A DNA stretch of 64,000 nucleotides from Kiritimatiellia bacterium (GCA_030745755.1 JASLOA010000010.1:52583-116582), one strand, 5' to 3'. Positions 52,795 to 63,796 are shown, counted from the stretch's first letter. Notes: a model not told the origin generated them from the sequence alone. Made by a program: numbers and translations.

Positions 52795-53957
52795 GCGCGC
52801 TCTCCCAGCCAGACGTTCCGCCCCTGCGCGTGCTCGCGCTGGAGGCATACTATGGCGGGAGCCATAAGGCGTTTTTGGACGGGTGGATGGCGCGCAGTCG
52901 GCACGAGTGGACGCTGTTGAGTCTGCCCGACTCAAAATGGAAATGGCGGATGCGCCATGCCGGTGTCACGTTTGCCGAGCAAGTCAGCGAGGCCGTGGAC
53001 GAGGGTGAAGCGTGGGATGTGATCTTCACGTCCGACATGCTCTCGCTGGCCGACTTCCGGGGATTGGCTCCGAAGGCAGTGCGTGATCTGCCTGCCGTAG
53101 CCTACTTTCACGAGAACCAGCTCACCTATCCGGTGCGCGAAGAGAGTGAACGCGACTACCATTTCGTTTTCTCCAATCTGACCACCGCCCTTTCTGCCGA
53201 GTCCGTCTGGTTTAACTCCGCGTTTCATCGTGACGAGTTTCTGGAAGCTGCCACGGCATTCATCAAGCGCATGCCCGACTTCAAGATTCTGAGTGCCGTG
53301 GACGCGATTCGCGCCAAGAGCGCCGTGCATCCCCCTTGTATCGACGCGACAGAGGCCCCCGCCGACCGATCCGGCGGCCCGCTTCACATCCTCTGGGTCG
53401 CGCGGTGGGAATTCGATAAGTGCCCCGAACGGTTCTTTGCGGCGCTGGATCTGCTGGCCCAACAGGGCACCGACTTCCGCATCAGTGTGTTGGGTGGCGA
53501 AGCCGGGCGGTCTCCGCTGCCGGTATTCAAGCAGGCCCGCCAACATTTCGCCGACCGGATCCTGCACTGGGGCTACCAGGAATCACGCGCCGCCTACGAA
53601 CAAGTGCTCAGTGAAGTCGATGTCGTGGTCTCAACCGCCGACCACGAGTTCTTCGGCATCGGCATCCTCGAAGCAGCAGCAGCCGGCGCATTCCCGCTGG
53701 TTCCGCGCCGCCTCGCCTACCCCGAAGTACTCATCGATAGCGACATGCCCGGCTGCGACTCCTTCTTCTATGACGGCGACGAACACGCTCTCTGCGGCCG
53801 CCTGGCCACCCTCGCCGCCCGCAAAGAACACGGCGACCTCTGGCAAGCCCACCCAAACCGTGCCCGCCAAGCCGCCGACCGCTACACCCCAACGGCCCTC
53901 ATCCCCGCCCGCGATACCGCGCTCTCCTCGCTCATCTCGTCTGAAGAGCCGAGGTAG
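52791..53957 (+). CDS. tRNA-queuosine alpha-mannosyltransferase-like glycosyltransferase (DUF3524/GTDC1 type)
   Basis: A 388-residue GT-B-type enzyme. The N-terminal DUF3524 domain is diagnostic: [34 protein letters not shown] and [13 protein letters not shown] family 4-like glycosyltransferase domain follows ([40 protein letters not shown]). The animal homologue GTDC1/QTMAN adds mannose to queuosine in tRNA-Asp; bacterial homologues are inferred to do the same. No queuosine synthesis genes are nearby. GTG 52791 overlaps the previous stop (GTGA). The TAG stop lies inside an R2 GGTAGGGC repeat. Confidence 0.85.
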   Translation: MSALSQPDVPPLRVLALEAYYGGSHKAFLDGWMARSRHEWTLLSLPDSKWKWRMRHAGVTFAEQVSEAVDEGEAWDVIFTSDMLSLADFRGLAPKAVRDLPAVAYFHENQLTYPVREESERDYHFVFSNLTTALSAESVWFNSAFHRDEFLEAATAFIKRMPDFKILSAVDAIRAKSAVHPPCIDATEAPADRSGGPLHILWVARWEFDKCPERFFAALDLLAQQGTDFRISVLGGEAGRSPLPVFKQARQHFADRILHWGYQESRAAYEQVLSEVDVVVSTADHEFFGIGILEAAAAGAFPLVPRRLAYPEVLIDSDMPGCDSFFYDGDEHALCGRLATLAARKEHGDLWQAHPNRARQAADRYTPTALIPARDTALSSLISSEEPR

Positions 53958-53983
53958 GGCCCGCTCGGAGAGCGTGCCCTACC
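53953..53983. repeat. R2 hairpin at the end of the QTMAN gene
   Basis: GGTAGGGC-C-CGCTC-GGA-GAGCG-T-GCCCTACC folds as a 13-bp stem with one C/T mismatch. The TAG stop codon of the preceding gene is within the first GGTAGGGC. It may serve as a transcript end but lacks a T tract. Confidence 0.8.
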
Positions 53984-54058
53984 AGCCTCATACCTGCCTT
54001 AGCGAGAACTCTCTGCCCGGAGTCAACACAATACATAATTGTAATTGCGCGCGAGGCC

Positions 54059-54078
54059 TATGATACACTATTGTCATA
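54059..54078. promoter_or_regulatory. 20-bp dyad upstream of glnN
   Basis: TATGATACACTATTGTCATA has TATGA/TCATA arms with matching inner A/T positions. It lies about 100 bp upstream of the sigma-54 promoter in an AT-rich patch, the usual place for an activator or IHF/HU contact. No similar sequence was seen at the caspase promoter. Confidence 0.35.
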
Positions 54079-54110
54079 TATGTTGTTCAGAGGGGTGGTT
54101 CTCTATATGG

Positions 54111-54141
54111 TTGTAACTAGTTGATTAGGTATGGGTTACAC
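54111..54141 (+). promoter_or_regulatory. 31-bp dyad upstream of the glnN sigma-54 promoter
   Basis: TTGTAAC-N17-GTTACAC, with TGTAAC/GTTACA perfectly inverted. The first 12 bases (TTGTAACTAGTT) and AGG..T..GTTA.A are shared with the dyad upstream of the caspase gene, and the 17-bp distance to the -24 GG is the same in both. It is probably the binding site of a common regulator, either a sigma-54 activator or NrpR. Confidence 0.65.
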
Positions 54142-54155
54142 TTCTATTGGTCCTG

Positions 54156-54172
54156 TTGGCACGGGGATTGCG
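54156..54172 (+). promoter_or_regulatory. sigma-54 promoter of glnN
   Basis: TTGGCACGGGGATTGCG matches YTGGCACGrNNNTTGCW at all but the final position, with the required 10 bases between GG and GC. Transcription would start near 54184, giving an 86-nt leader before glnN. Sigma-54 control of glutamine synthetase fits nitrogen regulation. Confidence 0.88.
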
Positions 54173-54269
54173 AATGATCTGCGGCAAGTCGAAGTGTCTG
54201 CTGTGCCCATGGTGGGTCGGTGAGCAGTGCGCGGTGGATTAGGATCTTTAAGACAAGGAGATAAGTAAA

Positions 54270-56327
54270 ATGAGCGTATTGGACTTTTATGGTGAGAACG
54301 TGTTCAGCATCAAGACGATGCGGAGTTATCTGTCGGAGACGGCTTACGAGTCGCTGACTAAGATGATTACCGAAGGCGCAACAGTGGATCCGTCGATTTC
54401 GGACGAAGTGGCTGACGCGATGAAGACCTGGGCCATGGAGAAGGGCGCGACCCACTACACGCACTGGTTCCAGCCCCTGACGGGCGCTACTGCCGAGAAG
54501 CACGATTCGTTCGTGACGCCTGATCATGAAGGCGGCGCGATGTGCCAGTTCTCCGGCAAAGAACTGATCCAGGGCGAGCCGGATGCCTCCAGTTTTCCGT
54601 CGGGCGGTCTCCGCGCCACGTTCGAAGCGCGCGGTTACACGGGGTGGGACCCCAGCAGTCCTGCCTTTCTTAAGGAAACGGACAATGGGGCCACACTCTG
54701 CATTCCCACGATCTTCTGTGGATACCACGGCGAGGCGCTCGACAAGAAGACGCCGTTGCTGCGTTCCATGGCGGCGCTGTCGACGCAGGTTTGCCGCCTC
54801 GGCAAGCTGTTCGGTATTGAAGGCAGCGGTCGTGCCTACGCGACGCTGGGTTCGGAGCAGGAGTACTTCCTGATCGATAAGGACTTCTACCTCGATCGCC
54901 TGGACTTGATCCAGACCGGCCGCACGCTGTTCGGTCGTGAGCCGGCCAAGCATCAGCAGATGGACGACCATTACTTCGGTGCGATCAAGCGTCGCGTCAT
55001 GGAGTTCATGTCGGATCTGGATGCCGAACTCTGGCGCCTGGGCGTGCCGGCCAAGACGCGCCACAACGAGGTGTCACCGGCGCAGTTTGAATTGGCCCCG
55101 ATGTTTGAGGAACTGAACCTGGCGGTTGACCACAACATGATCACGATGGAGGTCATGCGCGATGTAGCTGACCGGCACGGGTTTGCCTGTCTCCTCCATG
55201 AGAAGCCCTTCGCCGGCGTGAATGGTTCCGGCAAGCACAACAACTGGGCGGTAGCCGGTCCGGATGGCAAGAACTGGCTGACTCCGGGTGACAACCCGCA
55301 TGAGAACGCGAAGTTTATGACCATGATCTGTGCCTTGATCAAGGCCGTGGATGAGCATGCCGACCTGTTGCGTTCATCTGTGCAGGGCGCGGGCAACGAT
55401 CATCGGCTGGGCGCGAACGAGGCCCCGCCGGCCATCATCTCGATCTTCCTGGGCGAGCAACTCGCGGACGTGATCGAGCAGATTGAGGCCGGTGGCGCAA
55501 AGAGTTCGACGGACGGCGGCAAGATCGAGATCGGCGTTAGCCATCTTCCTGATCTGCCGCGTGACGCGACTGACCGTAACCGGACCTCGCCGTTCGCCTT
55601 CACGGGGAACAAGTTCGAGTTCCGCGCGGTGGGGTCGAGTCAGAGCTGTGCCGGCGCCAACATCGTGATGAACACGATTGTGGCCGATGCGCTCGACTTC
55701 ATCTGCACTAAGCTCGAAGCGGCCGATGGTGACTTCAATGATGCCCTGCAGGGCGTACTGGCCGATATCATCAAGACGCACAAGCGCGTGCTCTTCAACG
55801 GTGACAACTACACCGCGGAATGGCACGCCGAGGCGGAGAAGCGCGGGCTGCCGAACCTGCGCACGACGCCGGATGCGCTTGAGGTGATGAAGACGGAGAA
55901 GACGGCGAAGCTGTTCGAGAAGCACGGCGTGCTCACCGCGCGTGAACTGGAGTCGCGTTTCGAGGTCTACCACGAGACGTACGAAACCATGATCGGCATC
56001 GAGGCGAGTTGCGCGCTCACGATCGCGAAGACGATGATCGCGCCTGCGGCCCTGGAGTACCAGGCTGAGCTGGCCGAGACGGTCGAGAAGGTCACTGCCG
56101 CCGGCGCATCCGCTGAGGCGGCAAAGAGTACGCTCGTGGCCGTGTCCACCGAAGCGGACAAACTGTGTAGGAATATCGGAGAGCTGGAAGCGGCTCTTGG
56201 AGATGCTGCGAAGTCGATCGCGGTTATGGGCGAATTGCGCGCCGCGGCGGACGAACTGGAAGGCCTGGTGCCGTACGATGCATGGCCGCTGCCTTCCTAC
56301 GCGGAAATGCTGTTTGTGCTTCAGTAG
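54270..56327 (+). CDS. glnN: glutamine synthetase type III
   Basis: A 685-residue GSIII. The family's N-terminal block ([19 protein letters not shown]) and [21 protein letters not shown] are followed by the glutamine-synthetase catalytic core ([67 protein letters not shown] with the ammonium-site loop). It condenses ammonia and glutamate using ATP. Length agrees with the 680-730 range for the type. AAGGAGA lies upstream of ATG. It is driven by a sigma-54 promoter and followed after 94 bp, across a hairpin, by gltB-gltD; together they form the GS-GOGAT cycle. Confidence 0.97.
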   Translation: MSVLDFYGENVFSIKTMRSYLSETAYESLTKMITEGATVDPSISDEVADAMKTWAMEKGATHYTHWFQPLTGATAEKHDSFVTPDHEGGAMCQFSGKELIQGEPDASSFPSGGLRATFEARGYTGWDPSSPAFLKETDNGATLCIPTIFCGYHGEALDKKTPLLRSMAALSTQVCRLGKLFGIEGSGRAYATLGSEQEYFLIDKDFYLDRLDLIQTGRTLFGREPAKHQQMDDHYFGAIKRRVMEFMSDLDAELWRLGVPAKTRHNEVSPAQFELAPMFEELNLAVDHNMITMEVMRDVADRHGFACLLHEKPFAGVNGSGKHNNWAVAGPDGKNWLTPGDNPHENAKFMTMICALIKAVDEHADLLRSSVQGAGNDHRLGANEAPPAIISIFLGEQLADVIEQIEAGGAKSSTDGGKIEIGVSHLPDLPRDATDRNRTSPFAFTGNKFEFRAVGSSQSCAGANIVMNTIVADALDFICTKLEAADGDFNDALQGVLADIIKTHKRVLFNGDNYTAEWHAEAEKRGLPNLRTTPDALEVMKTEKTAKLFEKHGVLTARELESRFEVYHETYETMIGIEASCALTIAKTMIAPAALEYQAELAETVEKVTAAGASAEAAKSTLVAVSTEADKLCRNIGELEAALGDAAKSIAVMGELRAAADELEGLVPYDAWPLPSYAEMLFVLQ

Positions 56328-56357
56328 AAGCCTGACACTTGTGTTTTGAAATCGCGT

Positions 56358-56390
56358 AGGACCCGCCGCCCGCCAAGGGTGGCGGGTCCT
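56358..56390 (+). terminator. hairpin between glnN and gltB (terminator or attenuator)
   Basis: AGGACCCGCC pairs perfectly with GGCGGGTCCT across a 13-nt loop. Only GCTGTCGAG follows, without a T run, so partial termination or mRNA end protection is more likely than full termination. It could allow glnN to be expressed above gltBD. Confidence 0.65.
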
Positions 56391-56421
56391 GCTGTCGAGA
56401 AAACAGGCGGGGGTCTGGAAG

Positions 56422-59400
56422 ATGGATGAGGACAATGGCCAGGTACACCAACGGTGGGGACAGTTTGCCGCCCCGCAGGGGCTCTACTCCCCGGCGCACG
56501 AGCACGACGCCTGTGGTGTAGGTTTCCTGGCGAATGTGAGCGGTGAGCCCTCTCACGCGATCATCGAGCGTGGCATTGAGGTGCTGAAGAATCTCCTGCA
56601 TCGCGGCGCAACCGGTGCCGACACCCATACGGGCGACGGTGCGGGTCTGCTCTTCCAGATCCCGGACAAGTTCTTCCGGCGTATCGCGCCGGAACTGATG
56701 AGCGAACTGCCGCCCGCGGGATCGTACGGCGTCGGCATGCTCTTTCTCCCGCGCGACGACAAGACGCGCGTGGCATACTGTCGCCTGGTCGAGACGGCGA
56801 CCGAAGAGGAAGGTCTCACGTTCCTGGCGTGGCGCGAGGTACCGATCGACAGCAGTGTGCTCGGCGAGCAGGCGCGGCAGGCAGAGCCGTCGGTGATGCA
56901 GTGCTTTGTCGGCAGCGAGTTGCTTTCGGGTGAAGCCCTGGAGCGGAAGCTCTACGTGGTCCGACGCCTGATCGAAAAGCGCATCACCGACACCTATCCC
57001 GACGATACGATGTTCTACGTGCCCAGCTTCTCCTGTCGCACCATCGTCTACAAAGGGCTCATGATGGCAACACAGGTGCCGGGCTACTTCCTGGACCTGG
57101 GCGACAAAGATCTCGAGTCGGCCGTGGCCGTGGTGCACCAGCGCTACAGCACAAATACGTTTCCCTCGTGGCCATTGGCACAGCCGTTCCGGACACTGGC
57201 CCACAACGGCGAAATCAACACGTTGCGCGGCAACCTCAACGGCATGCGGTCGCGTGAGCGCAACATGACCTCCGACGTGTTTGGCGACGATATCAGGAAG
57301 CTCATCCCCGTTGTCCAGCCCGGCGGCAGTGATTCCGCGGCCCTGGACAACGCACTTGAGCTGCTTGCCCGGGCCGGCCGTACGATCGATCACTCGGCCC
57401 TGATGCTGGTACCCCAGGCTTGGGGGACGAAGTATCCCATGGGCCCGAACCTGCGCGGGTTCTTTGAATACCACGCCGGGATTATGGAGCCGTGGGATGG
57501 CCCCGCAGCGTTGGCTTTCACGGACGGACGGTTTGTCGGCGCCTTGCTCGATCGCAATGGGCTGCGGCCGGCACGCTACACGCTGACCACGGACGGTTTC
57601 ATTGTGTTTGCCTCGGAGGCGGGCGTGCTGGATATCCCGGCCTCCGAGATCAAAGAACGCGGTGCGTTGCGGCCCGGGCGGATGCTCCTGGTCGATCTCG
57701 AACGTGGGCAGATCATGAAGGACGCGGAGGTCAAAACCCAGCTCGCCCGGCGTCAGCCCTATCGACGCTGGGTGGAAGAGAACCATATCCTGATTCACGG
57801 CTTTTTCAATGCAATGAACGCTATTGAGCCGGACCGTGACACCCTACTCCAGCGCGAGAGACGCTTCGGCTACACCCGCGAAGACCGTAACGTCATCATT
57901 GGACCCATGGCCGGAAAGGGCAAAGAGCCGATAGGCTCGATGGGCTCCGATCAGCCGCTGGCCGTCCTGTCGGAGAAGCCGCAGCTTCTCTACTGGTACT
58001 TCAAACAGATGTTCGCCCAGATTACGAATCCGGCCATCGACTCGATTCGCGAAGAACTGGTGATGTCGCTGACGACGTTCATGGGTACGCCCGACCAGAT
58101 TCTGACCGAGACGCCGCGGCATGCGCGACTGGTCAGATTGCGCCACCCGATCCTCTCGGACGAGGATCTGTCCCGGATCCGGTCGCTCAACATTCCCGAT
58201 TTCGACGCGCTGACCATCCCGATGGCTTTCGCGGCCGGGGGCAAAGGCAGCGATCTTGAGGCGGCGTTGGCCAACATATGCGACCGGGCCGAGAAGGCCA
58301 TTGTGAACAGCGAGGTGCGGTTCATCGTTCTGAGCGACCGGGATCTGCCGGACGACATGGTCCCGATTCCCGCCCTGCTCGCGGTATCGGCCGTAAACCA
58401 GCACCTGGTTCGCATCGGCGCCCGCACAAGCGCCAGCGTGATCCTTGAAACAGGTGAAGCCCGCGAGGTGATGCACATGGCCGTACTGCTGGGCTACGGC
58501 GCCTCGGCAATCAACCCCTACCTCGCGCTGGAGATCGTGGCCGACCTCGCACTGGCGGACGAGTTGGAGAAATCCATCGCAGTGCCGAAGGCGATGGAGA
58601 ACTATGTCAACGCTATCTGCACGGGCCTGCTCAAGGTCATGTCCAAGATGGGTATCTCCACCCTGCGGAGCTATCGCAGCGCCCAGGTATTCGAGGCCGT
58701 CGGACTCAACAGCCAGGTGGTGAACACGTATTTTCCGGGTACCGCCTCGCGAATCGAGGGGATTGGCCTGGACGAAATCGCCACGGAAGCGAATGCCCGG
58801 CATCGGGCTGCCTTCCCCGACGATGTCTATGACGACAAGCTGCTGCCTGCCGGAGGCATGTACAAGTTCCGCAATGGCGGTGAACGCCATCTCTGGTCGC
58901 CGGACGCCATCTCACTTCTGCAGCGCGCCACGCGAGAAGAGAACTTCGAGCACTTCAGGGAGTATTCCCGTCTGATCAATGATCAGGAGAAGGCTCAGAT
59001 CACGTTGCGCGGTCTGCTCAAGTTCAAGTCCGGCAAGCCCATCCCGCTTGACGAGGTCGAACCCGCCTCGGCGATCATGAAACGGTTTGTCACCGGTGCC
59101 ATGTCGTTCGGCTCCATCAGCCGTGAAGCGCATGAGACGCTGGCGATTGCCATGAACCGAATTGGCGGCAAGAGTAACAGCGGAGAGGGAGGCGAAGATC
59201 CGGCCCGCTATGAGCCGCTCCCGAACGGCGACAGTCGTAGCAGTGCCATCAAGCAGATCGCGAGCGGCCGGTTTGGTGTCACGGCGAACTATCTTGCCCA
59301 TGCGCAGGAGTTGCAGATCAAGATTGCCCAGGGCGCCAAGCCCGGCGAGGGCGGTCAGCTCCCGGGGCACAAGGTGAACGAGGAAATCGCGAGAACGCGT

Positions 59401-60987
59401 CACTCTACACCGGGCGTAACACTTATCTCGCCGCCGCCGCACCACGACATCTACTCGATCGAGGACATCGCCCAGCTTATCTATGATCTGAAGTGCAGCA
59501 ACCTCGACTCGCGCGTGTCGGTGAAGTTGGTTTCCGAGGTCGGCGTCGGCACCATTGCGGCCGGTGTGGCGAAAGCCCACGCGGACATGATCCTGATCAG
59601 CGGCTACGACGGCGGTACGGGCGCCTCGCCACTATCATCCATCAAGCACGCCGGCATGCCGTGGGAGCTGGGCCTGGCCGAGACGCAGCAGACCCTGGTG
59701 TTGAACGGACTGCGCAGCCGCGTACGCCTGCAGACCGACGGGCAGATGCGGACCGGCCGTGATATCGTGATTGCGGCGATGCTCGGTGCCGAGGAGTATG
59801 GATTCGCGACGAGTTCGCTGGTCGTGTGCGGTTGCGTCATGATGCGCAAGTGCCACAGCAATACCTGTCCGGTTGGGGTGGCAACCCAGGATCCCGAGCT
59901 GCGCAAGCTCTACACCGGCAAGCCCGAGCATGTTGTGACCTACATGCGAATGCTGGCTGAATCCGCACGCGAGGTCATGGCCGAGCTGGGATTCCGCTCG
60001 ATTGACGAGATGATCGGGCGCTCCGACTGTCTCGAGATGAATCATGCGATCGATTTCTGGAAGGCACGTGGGATCGACTACTCGCGCATCCTGCACCAGC
60101 CCGAAGCCGAACGGCGCGAGATGCTTTGCACGATGCAGCAGGATCACGGCGTCGATGGCGCGCTGGACATGGAGCTGCTCCCGCGACTCAAGAGCGCGCT
60201 CGAGGACAAGATGCCGGTCCACATCAAGTTGCCGATCCGCAATGTCAATCGCACGGTCGGCACCATCATCTCCGGTAAGATCGCAAAACGCTACGGCGAT
60301 GCCGGGTTGCCGGATGATACCGTTACACTCGAGTTCAAAGGCGCGGCCGGGCAGAGCTTCGGCGCCTTCTGCTGCAACGGCATGACCATGATCATGGAAG
60401 GCGAGGCCAATGACTACCTGGGCAAGGGGCTCTCGGGCGCGCGGATCATCGTGAAGCCCAATCAGGACGCCACCTTCGATCCTTCCGCGAACATCATCGC
60501 CGGCAACGTACTACTCTATGGCGCCACCAGCGGCGAGGTCTATATCAACGGCCAGGCCGGCGAGCGCTTCGGTATTCGCAACAGCGGTGCACACGCCGTC
60601 GTCGAAGGAGTAGGAGACCATGCCTGCGAATACATGACCGGCGGACGCGTCGTTATCCTGGGCCCAACCGGCGTCAACTTCGGTGCCGGCATGAGTGGCG
60701 GTATCGCCTACGTGCTCGATGAAGACGGCATGTTCGACAACAACTGCAACCTCGAGATGATCGACCTCGAACGGGTTGATTCGCCCGAGGACCTTACCGA
60801 GCTGAAAGGCATGATCGAGAACCATGTAACCTGTACCGGCAGTGCCCTCGGAACAAAGCTCCTGGAGGACTGGGATCACTACAAGCGCCAGTTCGTGAAG
60901 GTATTCCCAATGGAGTACCGACGCGTCCTCGGCCAGATGATGCAGGACGACGAAGCCACTGAGCGTGAAGAGAAAGTGTTTATGTGA
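56422..60987 (+). CDS. gltB: glutamate synthase (NADPH) large subunit
   Basis: A 1521-residue GltB. A 30-residue propeptide precedes the glutaminase nucleophile Cys31 in [12 protein letters not shown]. Domains in order: class II glutaminase (about 31-430), central domain, FMN-binding barrel ([53 protein letters not shown]), the 3Fe-4S cluster ([20 protein letters not shown]) and the C-terminal beta-helix ([14 protein letters not shown] repeats). It transfers the amide of glutamine to 2-oxoglutarate, making two glutamates with GltD. The ribosome site is weak (TGGAAG). The stop overlaps the gltD start by one base (TGATG). Confidence 0.98.
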   Translation: MDEDNGQVHQRWGQFAAPQGLYSPAHEHDACGVGFLANVSGEPSHAIIERGIEVLKNLLHRGATGADTHTGDGAGLLFQIPDKFFRRIAPELMSELPPAGSYGVGMLFLPRDDKTRVAYCRLVETATEEEGLTFLAWREVPIDSSVLGEQARQAEPSVMQCFVGSELLSGEALERKLYVVRRLIEKRITDTYPDDTMFYVPSFSCRTIVYKGLMMATQVPGYFLDLGDKDLESAVAVVHQRYSTNTFPSWPLAQPFRTLAHNGEINTLRGNLNGMRSRERNMTSDVFGDDIRKLIPVVQPGGSDSAALDNALELLARAGRTIDHSALMLVPQAWGTKYPMGPNLRGFFEYHAGIMEPWDGPAALAFTDGRFVGALLDRNGLRPARYTLTTDGFIVFASEAGVLDIPASEIKERGALRPGRMLLVDLERGQIMKDAEVKTQLARRQPYRRWVEENHILIHGFFNAMNAIEPDRDTLLQRERRFGYTREDRNVIIGPMAGKGKEPIGSMGSDQPLAVLSEKPQLLYWYFKQMFAQITNPAIDSIREELVMSLTTFMGTPDQILTETPRHARLVRLRHPILSDEDLSRIRSLNIPDFDALTIPMAFAAGGKGSDLEAALANICDRAEKAIVNSEVRFIVLSDRDLPDDMVPIPALLAVSAVNQHLVRIGARTSASVILETGEAREVMHMAVLLGYGASAINPYLALEIVADLALADELEKSIAVPKAMENYVNAICTGLLKVMSKMGISTLRSYRSAQVFEAVGLNSQVVNTYFPGTASRIEGIGLDEIATEANARHRAAFPDDVYDDKLLPAGGMYKFRNGGERHLWSPDAISLLQRATREENFEHFREYSRLINDQEKAQITLRGLLKFKSGKPIPLDEVEPASAIMKRFVTGAMSFGSISREAHETLAIAMNRIGGKSNSGEGGEDPARYEPLPNGDSRSSAIKQIASGRFGVTANYLAHAQELQIKIAQGAKPGEGGQLPGHKVNEEIARTRHSTPGVTLISPPPHHDIYSIEDIAQLIYDLKCSNLDSRVSVKLVSEVGVGTIAAGVAKAHADMILISGYDGGTGASPLSSIKHAGMPWELGLAETQQTLVLNGLRSRVRLQTDGQMRTGRDIVIAAMLGAEEYGFATSSLVVCGCVMMRKCHSNTCPVGVATQDPELRKLYTGKPEHVVTYMRMLAESAREVMAELGFRSIDEMIGRSDCLEMNHAIDFWKARGIDYSRILHQPEAERREMLCTMQQDHGVDGALDMELLPRLKSALEDKMPVHIKLPIRNVNRTVGTIISGKIAKRYGDAGLPDDTVTLEFKGAAGQSFGAFCCNGMTMIMEGEANDYLGKGLSGARIIVKPNQDATFDPSANIIAGNVLLYGATSGEVYINGQAGERFGIRNSGAHAVVEGVGDHACEYMTGGRVVILGPTGVNFGAGMSGGIAYVLDEDGMFDNNCNLEMIDLERVDSPEDLTELKGMIENHVTCTGSALGTKLLEDWDHYKRQFVKVFPMEYRRVLGQMMQDDEATEREEKVFM

Positions 60988-62420
60988 TGGGCAAAGAACG
61001 CGGATTTATGGAGATTGAACGCCGCGACCCCGGGTATCGGCCCGTGGAGGAGCGCGTTAAGGATTATCGTGCGGTAGAACGGCAATTCAGCAGCACGCAG
61101 CTCGTTGAACAGGCCACGCGGTGCATGGACTGTGGCATCCCTTTCTGTTGCAGCACGGGCTGCCCGCTGGCCAATGTTATTCCGGAGTTCAACGACCTCG
61201 TCTACAAGGAGCGCTGGCAGGATGCGCTCGACATGCTGCTGTTAACCAATCCGTTCCCCGAATTCACAGGCCGAATCTGCCCCGCGCCCTGCGAGACCTC
61301 GTGCACGTTAGGCATCAACAGAGATCCGGTGGCTATTCGTCAGATCGAAGTATCAATCGTGGAGAACGCCTTTCGGCGCGGCCTCCTCGAGGCGGAGCCG
61401 CCGTCACGTCGCCACGATGCGCGCATTGCGGTGGTGGGGTCCGGACCAGCCGGGCTGGCTACCGCCGACGTGCTCAACCGGCACGGCTATAACGTGGTGG
61501 TCTTTGAAAAGAACCGGTATCCGGGTGGGCTGCTGCGCTACGGCATCCCCGATTTCAAGCTCGAGAAGTGGGTGGTTGAGCGCCGCATCAAGCTGATGGA
61601 AGACGAGGGCGTTGTGTTCGAGACAGGCGTCGACGTCGGTCTCGACCTGTCCTCAAAATACCTGCTCGACCGCTTCGATGCAGTGGTACTGTCCGCGGGG
61701 GCCGAGAAACCGCGGGACCTGCCCATCCCCGGGCGGGACCTGGAGGGAATTCACTTTGCCATGGATTTCCTGTCGCAGCAGAACCGGCGTATCAGCGGCG
61801 AGGAGATCAAGAGCGAGGAGATCAGCGCCCGCGACAAACACGTGATCGTAATCGGCGGGGGTGATACGGGGTCCGACTGCGTTGGCACCTCCAATCGCCA
61901 GGGCGCAACGGGCGTCACGCAGCTTGAGATTCTGGCCGAACCTCCGGAGAATCGTCCGGCCGAGACGCCATGGCCGCTGTGGCCCCTGAGTCGCCGCGAT
62001 TCGAGCAGTCACAAAGAGGGGTGCGAACGGCGCTGGTCGGTGCAGACCGAGGAGTTCGTGGGCAACCAGGGACGCGTGAGCAAACTGAAGTGCTGCGAAG
62101 TGGAGTGGGACACACCCCAAGATGGTGGACGTCCCGTGCCAAGGAAGGTGAAGGGATCCGACTTCCTCCTGCCTGCTGACCTCGTCTTTCTCTCGATGGG
62201 TTTCACGGGCCCGGCCACGAACAAGCTTGTCGACGACCTCGAGCTGCAGCTCGACCCGCGTGGCAACATCCAGCGCGACGGCGACCACAGGACCAGCCAC
62301 CCCGGCGTCTTCGTCGCCGGCGACATGACCCACGGCGCCAGCCTCGTCGTCCGCGCCATCAACGACGGAGTCCAAACCGCCAGGAGCGTCATGAACTGCC
62401 TTAAGCCGACAGACCGTTAG
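60987..62420 (+). CDS. gltD: glutamate synthase (NADPH) small subunit
   Basis: A 477-residue GltD from ATG 60987; the ORF track's GTG start three bases earlier is less likely. N-terminal cysteine clusters CMDCGIPFCCSTGCPLANVIPEF and CPAPCETSCTLGI bind two 4Fe-4S centres; FAD-binding VVGSGPAGLATADVLNRHGYNVVVFEK and NADPH-binding VIGGGDTGSDC follow. It feeds electrons from NADPH to GltB. It is coupled to gltB by a one-base overlap. It converges with nrpR, 35 bp away, with no strong terminator between. Confidence 0.97.
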   Translation: MGKERGFMEIERRDPGYRPVEERVKDYRAVERQFSSTQLVEQATRCMDCGIPFCCSTGCPLANVIPEFNDLVYKERWQDALDMLLLTNPFPEFTGRICPAPCETSCTLGINRDPVAIRQIEVSIVENAFRRGLLEAEPPSRRHDARIAVVGSGPAGLATADVLNRHGYNVVVFEKNRYPGGLLRYGIPDFKLEKWVVERRIKLMEDEGVVFETGVDVGLDLSSKYLLDRFDAVVLSAGAEKPRDLPIPGRDLEGIHFAMDFLSQQNRRISGEEIKSEEISARDKHVIVIGGGDTGSDCVGTSNRQGATGVTQLEILAEPPENRPAETPWPLWPLSRRDSSSHKEGCERRWSVQTEEFVGNQGRVSKLKCCEVEWDTPQDGGRPVPRKVKGSDFLLPADLVFLSMGFTGPATNKLVDDLELQLDPRGNIQRDGDHRTSHPGVFVAGDMTHGASLVVRAINDGVQTARSVMNCLKPTDR

Positions 62421-62455
62421 CCCGCGTATTTCGCGCGCATCGTGAACCGTCCGGG

Positions 62456-63475
62456 TCAGTCCACGTACGGGCTGCTGCGGCGCGACATGGTGCGGAACTC
62501 CTTGAAGGGCTCGAAGCGGGACCACTCCTCCAGACCGGTTAGGGATTCAAGCTCGAACAGAATGCCGGCTTCAAACATCGCCGCAAAGGGATTCATGCCG
62601 CCGATGACGATCATGCCGGTGCGTCCCTCGGCAACCGGGATGTCGAGCAGAGGCTGGTTGGGTTGACCGGTAACCAGGATGCCCGAGAGACCGAGCACGC
62701 GTTCCTTTGCCGCCTGCCTGACCGCCTCGACCGCAACCGTCGGTACTTCGCGGAAGCTGGCGCCGATGATGCCGTTTCTGCTGGCTGCGCAATCCCCCAC
62801 GCTGGTCATGCCGGCGCGTATGTAGGCTTCGAGCGGATCCATGGTGGTCCCGCGATATTCGATCAGCTGCACAAACCGCACCGGCTCCCCGTCACGCATC
62901 TCCAACAGTCCGCCGAAACGCGAGACGACAGGAATGCCGCGCTTCAGAAGAACGCCATTGACGACGACGCTGCAGACCGTGGCCAGACCGACGCGGCCCG
63001 GCGGGATGCGGACGCCGGCCAGTACATCGCCTTGCTCGGCAAACGCCAGGTAGTCATCCATACCCAGGCCGGCCGCAAAGACCGGCTCAATGATTTGCAG
63101 CGCACGGGTCAGGTCCTGCTTACGCAACGTGGCCACATTCGCGATGATCGAGCCCTTGCTGTGCTGCGGGTCGAACGACATCCGGTAGGCCAACACCCCG
63201 ACACGTGCGGCGACAAACCCAAGTTTCTCCATCACATGAACACGAGAGAGCTCCTCTCGTCCTGCAGGTAACAGCCGTCGGCCGGCACGGCGACTCACGC
63301 AGACAGTGAGTCCGGCATCATCCAAACGCCCCAACCGAAACCGGATGGTGCGAGGACTGATCTCCACCCCCATCTTGAGTAGATCGCGCGCAATACGCGA
63401 GGCGCCGACAGGCCCATCATGCTCCGACAACACCTTCAGTATCGCCGCGTCCGTTCTATCCAGCTTCTCGTGCAT
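62456..63475 (-). CDS. nrpR: NrpR-family transcriptional repressor (winged helix + one NrpR/DUF128 domain)
   Basis: A 339-residue regulator. The ORF track starts 30 codons upstream; ATG 63475 has GGAGAG seven bases before it and begins the winged helix (LDRTDAAILKVLSEHDGPVGASRIARDLLKMGVEISPRTIRFRLGRL, about 1-65). The rest is an NrpR domain (MSFDPQHSKGSIIANV, PPGRVGLATVCSVVVNGVLLKRGIPVVSRFGGLLE, SVGDCAASRNGIIGASFREVP, MIVIGGMNPFAAMFEAG). In methanogens NrpR represses nif and glnA and is released by 2-oxoglutarate. Position beside glnN-gltBD supports a like role here. A single NrpR domain is present, not the tandem form of Methanococcus. Confidence 0.9.
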   Translation of the reverse strand: MHEKLDRTDAAILKVLSEHDGPVGASRIARDLLKMGVEISPRTIRFRLGRLDDAGLTVCVSRRAGRRLLPAGREELSRVHVMEKLGFVAARVGVLAYRMSFDPQHSKGSIIANVATLRKQDLTRALQIIEPVFAAGLGMDDYLAFAEQGDVLAGVRIPPGRVGLATVCSVVVNGVLLKRGIPVVSRFGGLLEMRDGEPVRFVQLIEYRGTTMDPLEAYIRAGMTSVGDCAASRNGIIGASFREVPTVAVEAVRQAAKERVLGLSGILVTGQPNQPLLDIPVAEGRTGMIVIGGMNPFAAMFEAGILFELESLTGLEEWSRFEPFKEFRTMSRRSSPYVD

Positions 63476-63579
63476 AGTCGTTCTCTCCACATAGCACCCG
63501 GGCTCTATATAGATAAATCTGCAACTTTCTTCAGAAGAAGTGCCTGCCTCATATGCAAGACCCAAACGGCAGCCTTAAA

Positions 63580-63595
63580 GCACCACCTGTGGTGC
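63580..63595. promoter_or_regulatory. dyad upstream of nrpR
   Basis: GCACCACCTGTGGTGC has perfect 7-bp arms around a CT centre, 105 bp upstream of the nrpR start. It resembles NtrC sites (GCAC-N7-GTGC), but the spacing is eight, not seven. A candidate operator only. Confidence 0.4.
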
Positions 63596-63618
63596 CCGGT
63601 TGCCTCAGTTCTGACGAG

Positions 63619-63638
63619 ATACGGCAATATTGCCGTAT
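63619..63638. promoter_or_regulatory. perfect 20-bp palindrome upstream of nrpR
   Basis: ATACGGCAATATTGCCGTAT is fully symmetric with no loop, 144 bp upstream of the nrpR start. The form is that of a homodimeric repressor site. No second copy was noticed in the window. Confidence 0.5.
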
Positions 63639-63796
63639 TCTGGCACGTACCACAAGACAATTCGTGATGATGCTAACCGTCAAAGTTTATGTTGTCTTGG
63701 CGGTGATACAGGGCATAGAGTACGGCCTTCGATTGCCGTCTACACCGTTCAGATGGAGGGGGACTTCACCTCGACGGTGAGTTAGTTGATGAGCAT

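Noticed and set aside
53984-54269. Search for the Methanococcus NrpR operator GGAA-N6-TTCC at glnN
   Set aside because: No match in the leader or promoter region; the bacterial NrpR may use another site.
56224-57798. 524-residue minus-strand ORF across glnN and gltB
   Set aside because: Antisense shadow of two strongly conserved genes; no ribosome site or domain.
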